A stretch of 9,268 nucleotides of DNA. Origin: Acidimicrobiia bacterium. Its GTDB lineage: Bacteria; Actinomycetota; Acidimicrobiia; Acidimicrobiales; Acidimicrobilacustridaceae. The notes below the pieces were generated by a model. The model saw nothing but the letters and a program-made list of their open reading frames with translations, was not told where the DNA came from and did no database searches. The translations under genes and the position numbers were made by a program. Position 1 is the first letter of the stretch; every line of letters begins with the position of its first letter. Shown piece by piece: positions 1 to 6,598 of this stretch. Where the stretch lies: positions 1-9,268 of the forward strand of contig JAEMTX010000015.1 in NCBI GenBank assembly GCA_016462055.1, read 5' to 3'.

Positions 1-48
1 ATCGTTCCTTGGGGGATTTCAAGCATGACTGTGACGATACTTCTGGTT

Positions 49-819
49 TCAAAGCCCTAAGAACGAGCCGCCGTCGCACACGATTGTCTGGCCACTGACG
101 TAGCCCGAGTCAGGTCCGGCGAGAAAGGCCACAACCCCGCCGATGTCATCGGTGGGATCGCCGATGCGGCCAAGTGGTGTTCGTGCTTCAATCGCGCCGC
201 GCAAGGTGGGAACTTGGCTGAACGCGCTCGCAAGCGCAGGAGTTTCTGCAACCGGTGCGATGCAGTTCACGCAAATGCCGTCGGCGCCCCATTCGCGCGC
301 TAATGATTTTGCGATCGCCCGTTGCGCGGCTTTTGACGGGGAATAAAGCGGAATATTTGCACTTCCTTCGATACCGCTGGGTGACGTGACGAGGATGAGG
401 CGGCCTTGATCGCTCGCTTTTAAATGCGGGTAGGAAAGTTGTGCGCACCAGAAACTTGCCCAAGCTGACGTGCGTGACATTTGGTACCACGCGTCTGGTG
501 GTGTTTCTTCAAGGCGACTTGCTTGACCACCGGCAAACGCGTTGTGAACCATGACATCAAGTCGTCCGTGGGTAGCAACAGTTCCATCAATGCATGCGGC
601 GATGGATTCGCGAGTGGTGACATCTGTGACTACGCATTCGGCGGAGCCGCCATCGGCGCGAATTGCGGCGGCAACGGGTTCGCCGGTTTCTGCGCGTCGG
701 GCGGCAATGACGACGTGAGCGCCGCATGATGCGAGCCGGCGAGCGATTCCCTCGCCGACACCTTGACCAGCACCGGTTACGATCGCGACGCGACCTTCGA
801 GAGAGCGAGTTACATCCAC
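49..819 (-). CDS. SDR-family NAD(P)-dependent oxidoreductase, catalytic type
   Basis: This is a classical short-chain dehydrogenase/reductase of about 256 residues, the usual family length. Visible motifs are the Rossmann glycine motif TGAGQGVG (residues 15-22), HNAF (92-95) where NNAG is usual, the probable catalytic Ser146, and YSPSK with Tyr159 and Lys163. The helix residue that is usually the catalytic Asn aligns with Ser118. Two arginines at the end of beta-2 (IAARR) suggest NADP(H), by family rule. The GTG start at 819 is chosen because it gives a normal SDR N-terminus and overlaps the end of the upstream SDR gene in GTGGATGTAA; an ATG at 876 would add 19 unlikely residues. The 10-nt overlap points to translational coupling. 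Expected role: oxidation of a hydroxyl or reduction of a ketone, cytoplasmic. The substrate is unknown; the divergent acyl-CoA dehydrogenase genes suggest a CoA thioester. It may act with the degenerate SDR encoded just upstream. Confidence 0.9.
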   Translation of the reverse strand: MDVTRSLEGRVAIVTGAGQGVGEGIARRLASCGAHVVIAARRAETGEPVAAAIRADGGSAECVVTDVTTRESIAACIDGTVATHGRLDVMVHNAFAGGQASRLEETPPDAWYQMSRTSAWASFWCAQLSYPHLKASDQGRLILVTSPSGIEGSANIPLYSPSKAAQRAIAKSLAREWGADGICVNCIAPVAETPALASAFSQVPTLRGAIEARTPLGRIGDPTDDIGGVVAFLAGPDSGYVSGQTIVCDGGSFLGL

Positions 820-1379
820 AGTCCACCGTCCACGGTCAGAAGTTGGCCAGCAAGGTTGCGGGCATCGGGAGAACAAAGAAATTCAACAACCGCGCCCGGT
901 TCGGCATCGGGCACCGCCGGAGTTGCGATTGAAACGGGACCAGCGGCAACCGCATCGCCCAAGACCAATGTGGGTGACACGGCGATCGCATTGACGGCGA
1001 TGCCCTCGGGGCCCCACTGGCGCGCCATTGACTTGGTGAGGATGTGAACTCCTTCTGCAGCTGCGGCCCAATGCGCATAGTGGTCGCCGCCGGCGAGAGC
1101 AGTTGTGGGGAGGGTCAGCACAATCGCCCCGCCCCGCCCGGCGAAGGTGGTGCGAGCCTCGGTGCATGCGGCTACCGCTGCGTCCATGGTTTGCTGCCAG
1201 GCCAGATCGAATTCAGCGTCGGTCAACTCGGCGAGTGGACGCGGAACCATGACCGCTGGATCCCAAGGGGCAAAGACCATTGCGTCATACCCCTCATTGG
1301 TCAGCGTGTGGGCGCGATTCTCAAGGGCGGCCCCGAGTTGTCGGGCCAGAGGGCCGGAGCCCACGACATTGATTTTCAT
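810..1379 (-). CDS. Short degenerate SDR-family protein, probable non-catalytic partner subunit
   Basis: A 189-residue SDR-like protein, about 60 residues shorter than normal. The C-terminal half is clearly SDR: LTKSMARQWGPEGIAVNAIA (114-133) and the ending GQLLTVDGGLWM match the family and align without gaps to the neighbouring SDR. In that alignment the catalytic Tyr becomes Trp104, the Lys becomes Ala108, and the Ser position falls at Leu90/Pro91. The N-terminus begins with a bare beta strand and GSGPLARQLG (7-16) instead of TGxxxGxG, and the beta2-alpha3 region is shortened. It is therefore probably inactive by itself. The ATG at 1379 is preceded by GGAG with 6-nt spacing; the open frame continues upstream to 1847 but only as antisense of the acyl-CoA dehydrogenase gene. 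Its last 10 nt overlap the active SDR gene, as expected for subunits made in equal amounts. Known precedent: BbsC, the inactive subunit of BbsCD. That this is a heteromer partner is inference. Confidence 0.8.
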   Translation of the reverse strand: MKINVVGSGPLARQLGAALENRAHTLTNEGYDAMVFAPWDPAVMVPRPLAELTDAEFDLAWQQTMDAAVAACTEARTTFAGRGGAIVLTLPTTALAGGDHYAHWAAAAEGVHILTKSMARQWGPEGIAVNAIAVSPTLVLGDAVAAGPVSIATPAVPDAEPGAVVEFLCSPDARNLAGQLLTVDGGLWM

Positions 1380-1383
1380 CTGA

Positions 1384-1389
1384 CTCTCC
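1384..1389 (-). promoter_or_regulatory. Shine-Dalgarno site of the degenerate SDR gene
   Basis: Read on the minus strand, GGAGAG lies just upstream of the ATG at 1379, with the GGAG core 6 nt from the start codon. This fixes the start at MKINVVGSG and argues against the longer open frame. It contrasts with the divergent acyl-CoA dehydrogenase gene, which has no such site. Confidence 0.6.
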
Positions 1390-1417
1390 AAATCTGCCAA
1401 GGCCCGGCTGGGGCTCA

Positions 1418-1459
1418 GGTGTGACACAAGTGAATCATGCGCTTCGCTTGTGTGACACC
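1418..1459. promoter_or_regulatory. Imperfect 42-bp dyad in divergent promoter region, candidate operator
   Basis: GTGTGACACAAG (1419-1430) is mirrored by CTTGTGTGACAC (1447-1458), matching at 11 of 12 paired positions. The whole 42-bp block pairs at 16 of 21 positions around its centre at 1438/1439. Each arm also contains the odd-length palindrome GTGTGACAC, at 1419-1427 and 1450-1458, 31 bp apart centre to centre or about three helical turns. It lies midway between the divergent starts at 1379 and 1485, and the right arm covers the place of a -35 element for the -10 box at 1473-1478. This fits one regulator controlling both operons. The regulator family cannot be read from the site, and no regulator gene is in the window. 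Confidence 0.5.
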
Positions 1460-1472
1460 CATCACCCGAGGC

Positions 1473-1478
1473 TATGTT
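1473..1478 (+). promoter_or_regulatory. Candidate -10 box TATGTT for a leaderless acyl-CoA dehydrogenase transcript
   Basis: TATGTT fits the actinobacterial TANNNT -10 consensus and ends 6 nt before the ATG at 1485, so transcription would begin at or very near the start codon. There is no Shine-Dalgarno sequence before this ATG. Both facts point to a leaderless mRNA, which is common in actinobacteria. No experimental evidence is available here. Confidence 0.45.
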
Positions 1479-1484
1479 TCGGAA

Positions 1485-2660
1485 ATGGATATTGGATACA
1501 CACCAGAACAGGAAGCCCTGCGCACAGAGCTTCGCACCTATTACGACAATCTCCTCGACGAAGAGACGGTTGAAGCCCTGTCGCACAGTCACGGAATCGG
1601 CCAAGCCACCAAGGACGTCTGGAAACAGATGTGTACCGACGGGTGGGCCGGAATTGGTTGGCCCAAGGAATACGGCGGTCAGGCTCGCGGCCCGATCGAT
1701 CAGTTCGTGTTCTTCGACGAGTCGATGCGTGCCGGCGCTCCAGTGCCGATGCTCACGCTCAACACCGTCGGCCCGACCATCATGAACTACGGCACCGATT
1801 GGCAGAAAGAGTTTTTCCTTCCGAAGATTCTCGCCGGTGACCTTCACTTCTGCATCGGTTACTCAGAGCCGGGCGCAGGTACCGACCTTGCTGCACTCCA
1901 GACCCGCGCCGTGCGCGATGGCGACGAGTACGTCATCAATGGTCAGAAGATGTGGACCTCACTCGCCGGTGGTGCCGACTATTGCTGGCTCGCTGTTCGT
2001 ACTGATCCCGAAGCCAAGAAGCACAAGGGCATTTCGGTCATTGTCGTCCCGATGGATACCCCTGGTATCACGATTCAGCCGCTTCGTCTCATGGGTGAGC
2101 ATGACATCAACGCCACCTACTTCGACGATGTTCGTGTTCCCGCCAAGTTCCTTATTGGTGAAGAGAACGGTGGTTGGGGACTCATTACCAACCAGCTCAA
2201 CCACGAGCGCGTCACGCTGTGCTCAAGCGGTATGCCCGAGCGCATCCTCACCAACGTTCGGAAGTGGGCGCAGGACACCAAGCTTCCCGACGGCCGTCGA
2301 GTGATCGATCAGGAATGGGTGCAACTCAACCTTGCCAAGGTGCACGCCAAGCTTGAATACCTGCGCCTTGCGAACTGGAAGGTTGCGTGGTCAGCGAGCA
2401 CTCAGATGCTGCACCCAGCCGATGCCTCAAGCGTCAAGGTGTTCGGCACCGAGTTCTATCTCGATGCCTACATGATGCTCATGGAGGTCCTCGGACCGCG
2501 CGCCTATCTCGAGGCGGATGCCCCCGAGTCCATCCTTCGTAGCCAACTCGAGGCCGGCATTCGCGGCACGATCATCCTCACCTTCGGTGGTGGAACCAAC
2601 GAACTGCAGCGCGATCTCATCGCCATGTTCGGTCTCGGCTTCCCCCGCTCGGCACGCTGA
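1485..2660 (+). CDS. Acyl-CoA dehydrogenase, catalytic (alpha-type) subunit
   Basis: A 391-residue FadE-type acyl-CoA dehydrogenase that would oxidise an acyl-CoA to the 2,3-enoyl-CoA with FAD. The N-terminal helical domain begins MDIGYTPEQEALRTELR, and GIGWPKEYGG is at 57-65. The middle domain has the flavin/substrate signature IGYSEPGAGTD (124-134) and MWTS (156-159). Glu241 in QLNHER sits in the helix position used as catalytic base in isovaleryl- and long-chain acyl-CoA dehydrogenases. The C-terminus has the FGGGTNELQRDLIA stretch. The usual R-x-x-F-G-x-x-Q FAD-contact segment is not apparent; the partner encoded 17 nt downstream has a related one. The start at 1485 is chosen over an ATG at 1437, which would add 16 atypical residues running through the dyad. 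Known relatives such as mycobacterial ChsE alpha subunits work as alpha2-beta2 tetramers. The substrate is unknown. Confidence 0.92.
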   Translation: MDIGYTPEQEALRTELRTYYDNLLDEETVEALSHSHGIGQATKDVWKQMCTDGWAGIGWPKEYGGQARGPIDQFVFFDESMRAGAPVPMLTLNTVGPTIMNYGTDWQKEFFLPKILAGDLHFCIGYSEPGAGTDLAALQTRAVRDGDEYVINGQKMWTSLAGGADYCWLAVRTDPEAKKHKGISVIVVPMDTPGITIQPLRLMGEHDINATYFDDVRVPAKFLIGEENGGWGLITNQLNHERVTLCSSGMPERILTNVRKWAQDTKLPDGRRVIDQEWVQLNLAKVHAKLEYLRLANWKVAWSASTQMLHPADASSVKVFGTEFYLDAYMMLMEVLGPRAYLEADAPESILRSQLEAGIRGTIILTFGGGTNELQRDLIAMFGLGFPRSAR

Positions 2661-2677
2661 GCAGAAAGAACACACAC

Positions 2678-3733
2678 ATGGATTTCTCATTCTCATCAGA
2701 TCAAGAAGAGCTTCGCGCTCTTACCAATCGGGTTCTCACCGACCGTTGCACAATGGAGCACCTCAAAGAGATCGAAGATGCCGGTGGCATTGACCTTGTG
2801 CTCTGGCGTGAACTTGCCGATCTCGGCATTGTCGGAATTGGTATGCCCGAAGCCGACGGCGGCGCTGGTCTCGGTTTCGCCGAGGTAGCAATCGTGCTTG
2901 AAGAGGTTGGCCGAACCGTTGCACAGGTGCCGGCGCTGCCGGTCATGGGCATGGCCGCACCGTTCCTTGCCGAGCATTCACCAAAGCATCTCGCTGGTCT
3001 CGCCTCGGGCGAGCGCATCGTTACAGTCGCCATTCACGACCTTGTCGGCGATATTCACACCCCATTTCTCGCAGCCAAGGGCGGCGTGCTCGATGGTGTG
3101 AAGACCAACGTTCCATTCGGAACTGTTGCCGATGGCTTCATTGTTTCCGCCGCTGATGGCATCTATTACATCGATGCCAAAGCCAATGGAGTGACTGTTG
3201 AACGCCAAGGCGCCACCGATGGCATTCCTGATGCCAAAGTCTCCTTTAGCGGTGCTGCCGCCGAGAAGATCGCTGGGCTCGATGCTCTTGATCGACTCAT
3301 TGAATACGGACAGACCTCGCAGGCGCTCCTTATGGCGGGCGTCACCGCTCAGGCTGTCGAAATCATGTCGGCCTACGTGAAAGAACGTGTGCAGTTCGAT
3401 CGCCAGATCGCAACGTTCCAGGCCGTGGCCCAGCGTGCAGCGGAATGCCGCATCGACGCTGACGCCATCAAGCTCACTGCGTGGGGCGCAACGATGCGTT
3501 TGAACGACGGCCTTCCTGCCGGCGAGAACGCAGCCTCGGCGAAGTACTGGGCAGCGGAAGGCGGCGCTCGCGTCGTTCGAGCCTGTGTGCATTTGCACGG
3601 TGGTGTTGGTGTCGACCGCGACTACCCGTTGCATCGCTACTACCTGTGGGCCAAGAAGCAGGAACTGTTCCTTGGTGGCACCACTCAGAGTCTGTTGCAC
3701 CTCGGCAAGTTGCTTGCTGACACGCCAGTCTGA
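2678..3733 (+). CDS. Acyl-CoA dehydrogenase, partner (beta-type) subunit
   Basis: A 351-residue acyl-CoA dehydrogenase-family protein, slightly short for the family. The N-terminal domain is normal (MDFSFSSDQEELRAL, GIGMPEADGGAG at 53-64). The middle domain is reduced and lacks the SEPxAGTD flavin loop. The segment that should carry the catalytic Glu reads LIEYGQTSQALLMAG with no ER motif. It does retain VQFDRQIATFQAVAQ (238-252), HLHGGVGV (305-312) and a C-terminal QELFLGGTTQ, typical of the FAD ADP-binding face. This complements what the upstream subunit lacks, as in ChsE1-ChsE2 and ChsE4-ChsE5 of Mycobacterium, so a shared active site in an alpha2-beta2 enzyme is the likely arrangement (inference). 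The two genes are 17 nt apart with a weak purine-rich AGAAAGAA before the ATG. A strong terminator follows the stop codon. Confidence 0.9.
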   Translation: MDFSFSSDQEELRALTNRVLTDRCTMEHLKEIEDAGGIDLVLWRELADLGIVGIGMPEADGGAGLGFAEVAIVLEEVGRTVAQVPALPVMGMAAPFLAEHSPKHLAGLASGERIVTVAIHDLVGDIHTPFLAAKGGVLDGVKTNVPFGTVADGFIVSAADGIYYIDAKANGVTVERQGATDGIPDAKVSFSGAAAEKIAGLDALDRLIEYGQTSQALLMAGVTAQAVEIMSAYVKERVQFDRQIATFQAVAQRAAECRIDADAIKLTAWGATMRLNDGLPAGENAASAKYWAAEGGARVVRACVHLHGGVGVDRDYPLHRYYLWAKKQELFLGGTTQSLLHLGKLLADTPV

Positions 3734-3752
3734 GTTAGTACAAGAACGAAAT

Positions 3753-3786
3753 GAAGAAGGCCCGGGCAACTGCCCGGGCCTTCTTC
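3753..3786. terminator. Bidirectional hairpin terminator between convergent genes
   Basis: GAAGAAGGCCCGGGCA (3753-3768) and TGCCCGGGCCTTCTTC (3771-3786) form a perfect 16-bp inverted repeat around AC; in RNA this would be a 15-bp stem with a 4-nt loop. The stem core is GC-rich and the feet are purine/pyrimidine tracts, so either strand ends in TTCTTC. It lies 20 nt after the acyl-CoA dehydrogenase beta stop codon and 16 nt beyond the end of the convergent YHYH gene, the right place to stop both transcripts. A long U run is missing. Confidence 0.85.
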
Positions 3787-3801
3787 GCGAAGTGATGCGG
3801 G

Positions 3802-4794
3802 TTAGTTTCGAGGAGGTCCTTGCGGCCCAGACGGACCTTGCCGTCCCTGGAGTTGCTGGCCCTGCATTGGCGGCATCTGTGCGCCAGCACCTCCCGTTTG
3901 GGTTGTTGCTGTTCCGGTAAGACACCCGAGGATGTAGGGGAACTGCGTTGGGGTGAGGTGATAGGCGTAGGTGCCGTCCGCTTCGACGCGCCCGTTGCAC
4001 GCGTCGAGTGTTCCCGGATCGGTGCCACCACTAAAGGTGTAGGCCTTCCAGACATAGGACTTCGAATCACCAGTCTTGGTGTAGCCGCTCTTGGCGAGCG
4101 TTGTCTGTGAGCAGTTCGCGTCGAGGCAGATCACCGAGTTGTAAATCGGGAATCCATCAATAGCGAAGCCCACGAGTTGTGAGGTTTCGAAATTGCAGAC
4201 GGCGTCGGTGTAAATGATCGTGTGGTAGTGGTAGTCAGAACTTGGGCCAGTGTGCCCACCGCAGTAATCCATGAGTCCATTTCCCACAGGATCTCCGTAT
4301 GCTTCGGCCGCCGGCATAGGCCCCTCGGTCGGCCCGTAGATAGCGATTCCAGTCACTGTGAAACCAAGAGTTCCCAACCGATTTTCGATGGTCGTCGGTG
4401 CAGCTGCTTTGGTTGGTTTCATCGGAATCTTCCAAGTGAAGTTCTGTGACGCCAAAGCATTGGGCGTCTTCGAAACGAACCCGTAGGAGATCATGTTGTT
4501 TGACGTGACGGTCACTTCGGTATCGGTGCACGTAACCGTCACTTTTGGCGCGGCATAGTTGGCGCCAGCACTTGTTCCGCTGAGGTCGGGGAAAGCGCTG
4601 TCAGGGCAGGTGCCAAAAGCGGGATGAGTTGTGAGGAGGCTGGCGTTGCTGGCCGCAGTTGTTGTGGAGGTCGGCATGTCGCTCGTCGAATCGGTCGACG
4701 CGCTGGCGCACGCGATTGCTCCAGCAAGCAGAACAAAAAGAAGTGGGAGGAGAATGGCACTACGTCGATTTCGCATCCGCTTACAGTTCCACAT
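3802..4794 (-). CDS. Secreted YHYH-domain protein, probable lipoprotein
   Basis: A protein of 330 residues from the ATG at 4794, or 324 from the second ATG at 4776, which gives a cleaner signal peptide (MRNRRSAILLPLLFVLLAG). The hydrophobic segment ends in AIAC, an acceptable lipobox with Cys29, so lipid anchoring is likely; cleavage as an ordinary secreted protein is the alternative. A Ser/Thr-rich linker (31-52) follows. The domain carries CGGHTGPSSDYHYH with YHYH at 188-191, AIDGFPIYN (211-219), LDACNGR (263-269), and a second degenerate copy, YAYH (276-279), before FPYILGC. Eight further cysteines suggest disulfides outside the membrane. The last 30 residues are Gly/Gln/Pro-rich low complexity. 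The biochemical role of YHYH proteins is not settled; the His/Tyr cluster makes metal binding plausible. Neither start has a convincing ribosome site. The gene ends at the bidirectional terminator and shows no functional link to its neighbours. Confidence 0.85.
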   Translation of the reverse strand: MWNCKRMRNRRSAILLPLLFVLLAGAIACASASTDSTSDMPTSTTTAASNASLLTTHPAFGTCPDSAFPDLSGTSAGANYAAPKVTVTCTDTEVTVTSNNMISYGFVSKTPNALASQNFTWKIPMKPTKAAAPTTIENRLGTLGFTVTGIAIYGPTEGPMPAAEAYGDPVGNGLMDYCGGHTGPSSDYHYHTIIYTDAVCNFETSQLVGFAIDGFPIYNSVICLDANCSQTTLAKSGYTKTGDSKSYVWKAYTFSGGTDPGTLDACNGRVEADGTYAYHLTPTQFPYILGCLTGTATTQTGGAGAQMPPMQGQQLQGRQGPSGPQGPPRN

Positions 4795-4795
4795 G

Positions 4796-4813
4796 TTGGT
4801 AAGGAATTACTAA
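4796..4813. promoter_or_regulatory. Weak imperfect palindrome next to the YHYH gene start
   Basis: TTGGTAA (4796-4802) and TTACTAA (4807-4813) are inverted repeats with one mismatch in seven and a GGAA spacer, immediately upstream of the ATG at 4794. It is AT-rich compared with its surroundings and lies where a promoter or operator would be. The 70-bp gap up to the amidohydrolase stop holds nothing else recognisable, including no terminator with a T run. This could be chance. Confidence 0.2.
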
Positions 4814-4864
4814 GTCAGCAGGCAACTTGCAGCGGAAATTGGCGTCGATTTCGGCGCGGTGCCG

Positions 4865-6598
4865 TTACGGCAGAACGGTGTAGGTGTCTTTGCCGCTCTT
4901 CAAGACCGTGCCCGGGGTGGCACCGGTGGCTTGACCGTTAATGATCACGGCGATTCCATTCACGAGCACCCGTTCGATGCCGTAGGAATCAGCCGTGAGT
5001 CGAGAACAGCCGCCAGGAAGATCGGCGACCATGTGAGCGTTCTCTGAGCCAATCGTTTCCGGATCAAACACCACGATGTCGGCGTTGCTGCCTTCGACAA
5101 GGGTGCCTCGATCGACAAGTCCAAACAATTGAGCGGGTGTTTGCGTGATGAGTTGTACTGCGCGCTCGATGGGGATGAGCTTGCGTCCGTTGAGCATGTC
5201 TCCCAAAAAGCGGGTGGGGAATGTTGCGCCACACATGCGGTCGAGGTGCGCTCCAGCGTCGGAGCCGCCGATCATGACGCGTTCGTCGTTCCATGCTTCA
5301 ACTCGCATGCGCCATGACTCTGGGTCTTTGTCCTTCGGCGCCGGCCACAGGATTGTTTGAAGTTCGTCGGCAATAACAATGTCGAGAAGTGTGTCGAATG
5401 GTTCGGTTCCCCGCTCGGCAGCAATCTCGCCAACGGTGCGATTCGAGAGTCCAGCATTTTCTGGTGCAAACGTGTCACCGATGACGTAGTCCTCCCAGTC
5501 AGCCAGGCGACGGTAGATGCCGGCTTCTTCAGACTTCGAGGCGGTGAGCAAGGTTGCGCGAGTTGCTGGGTCTTGCAATCGGGCGATGCGCTCGGGGATA
5601 TCGCAACGCAGTGTGTTTTCCCATTCTGGGAGCAGCCAAATGCCGCAGAACGTTGCGAAGTTCATGTTCATTGGAACAAGCACGGGCATGGTGAGAGCAA
5701 CGACGCGGCCACCGATTTCTTTGGCGCGGTCAAAGGCCTCGACCTGACGACCGACGCGGTCGGGTTCGCGACTATCGATCGTGAGCACGTTCCAGTTCAT
5801 GACGCGCTTTGCTGCAGCACTCAAGGTTGCGAGCAATTCAATTTCGTCGTCGGCGAATCGATCGAGACAACCGGGAACGATGCCTTCGAGGCTTGTGCCT
5901 TCGTGCTTGCCGACCTCGGTGGCCATGGCGAGCATTTCTTCGGTGGACGCCCAGCGGCTTGGCACGGGTTGTCCGTCGCCGTCGCTATGGCTGCCCGATG
6001 TTGTGAATGACCACCCGAGTGCACCGACTTCAATGGCCTTGCGCAGTTCGGCGACCATGGCCTCGATCTGCTCGGGGGTTGCTTCGCCTCCGACGGACTC
6101 TGGGCCCATCACGTAGCGGCGGATGGCGCAATGGCCGGCCATCCAACCGGCGTTCACCGAAATCCGGTTCTCGAACTGGTTGAGATACTGCTCGAAAGTT
6201 TCCCAGTTCCAATCGATCGTCCTGAGAGCGGGAAGGGGCATGCCTTCAACACGGCTCATCATTTCCTGCAGGTACTCCGCTTCAGCGGCAGTGGGGCGCA
6301 GGGGAGCGAGGGTGAATCCACAGTTGCCGGCGATGATCGTGGTGACGCCATGGTTCGCCGATGGCGACGCGCCTGGATCCCAAAGAAGCTGCGCGTCGTA
6401 ATGAGTGTGGACATCGACCACGCCAGGCATGACCATGCGCCCGGTTGCATCGGTAACGATCGTTGCGTCGCCGTCGACCTTGCCGATGGTGACGATCTTT
6501 CCGTCGCGAATGGCGATATCGGCAAGGCGGCCGGGGGTGCCGGTGCCATCAATGACCGTTCCGCCCTTGATGATCTCGTCGTAGCTTGTGTCGGACAC
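4865..6598 (-). CDS. N-acyl-D-amino-acid deacylase-like amidohydrolase (D-aminoacylase family)
   Basis: A 577-residue member of the amidohydrolase superfamily, D-aminoacylase/Amidohydrolase_3 type, expected to hydrolyse an amide or cyclic amide with a metal-activated water. Seen in order: the N-terminal beta-sandwich strand IIKGGTVIDGTGTPGRLADIAI, VDVHTHYD with the HxH metal ligands His64 and His66, AGNCGF with Cys93, AGHCAIRRYVMG (154-165), SDAGAH with catalytic Asp447, and LVEGSNADIVVFDPETI near the end. The two further zinc-ligand histidines of D-aminoacylase are not evident: the corresponding segments read GTSLEG (234-239) and NWNVLTIDS (268-276). Activity and metal number may therefore differ from the named enzyme. 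It is longer than typical D-aminoacylases (about 480 residues). The GTG at 6598 is preferred because GAGAGGG lies 8 nt upstream; the GTG at 6607 abuts that site. The true substrate is unknown. Confidence 0.85.
   Translation of the reverse strand: MSDTSYDEIIKGGTVIDGTGTPGRLADIAIRDGKIVTIGKVDGDATIVTDATGRMVMPGVVDVHTHYDAQLLWDPGASPSANHGVTTIIAGNCGFTLAPLRPTAAEAEYLQEMMSRVEGMPLPALRTIDWNWETFEQYLNQFENRISVNAGWMAGHCAIRRYVMGPESVGGEATPEQIEAMVAELRKAIEVGALGWSFTTSGSHSDGDGQPVPSRWASTEEMLAMATEVGKHEGTSLEGIVPGCLDRFADDEIELLATLSAAAKRVMNWNVLTIDSREPDRVGRQVEAFDRAKEIGGRVVALTMPVLVPMNMNFATFCGIWLLPEWENTLRCDIPERIARLQDPATRATLLTASKSEEAGIYRRLADWEDYVIGDTFAPENAGLSNRTVGEIAAERGTEPFDTLLDIVIADELQTILWPAPKDKDPESWRMRVEAWNDERVMIGGSDAGAHLDRMCGATFPTRFLGDMLNGRKLIPIERAVQLITQTPAQLFGLVDRGTLVEGSNADIVVFDPETIGSENAHMVADLPGGCSRLTADSYGIERVLVNGIAVIINGQATGATPGTVLKSGKDTYTVLP

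Noticed and set aside
25..60. Eleven-codon plus-strand ORF after a G-rich stretch at the window edge
   Set aside because: Too short to support, and it overlaps the end of the SDR gene. The 11-mer shared with the ribosome site at 8241-8251 is expected by chance in 9 kb.
1380..1847. Upstream extension of the degenerate SDR reading frame to 345 residues
   Set aside because: It runs antisense through the acyl-CoA dehydrogenase gene and the promoter dyad, has no SDR-like sequence, and a good ribosome site fixes the start at 1379.
2978..4000. Minus-strand open frame of 340 codons
   Set aside because: It is the shadow of the acyl-CoA dehydrogenase beta gene, crosses the terminator, and its product has no recognisable domain.
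5357..6010. Plus-strand open frame of 217 codons
   Set aside because: It is antisense to the amidohydrolase and its product is unlike any domain I recognise.
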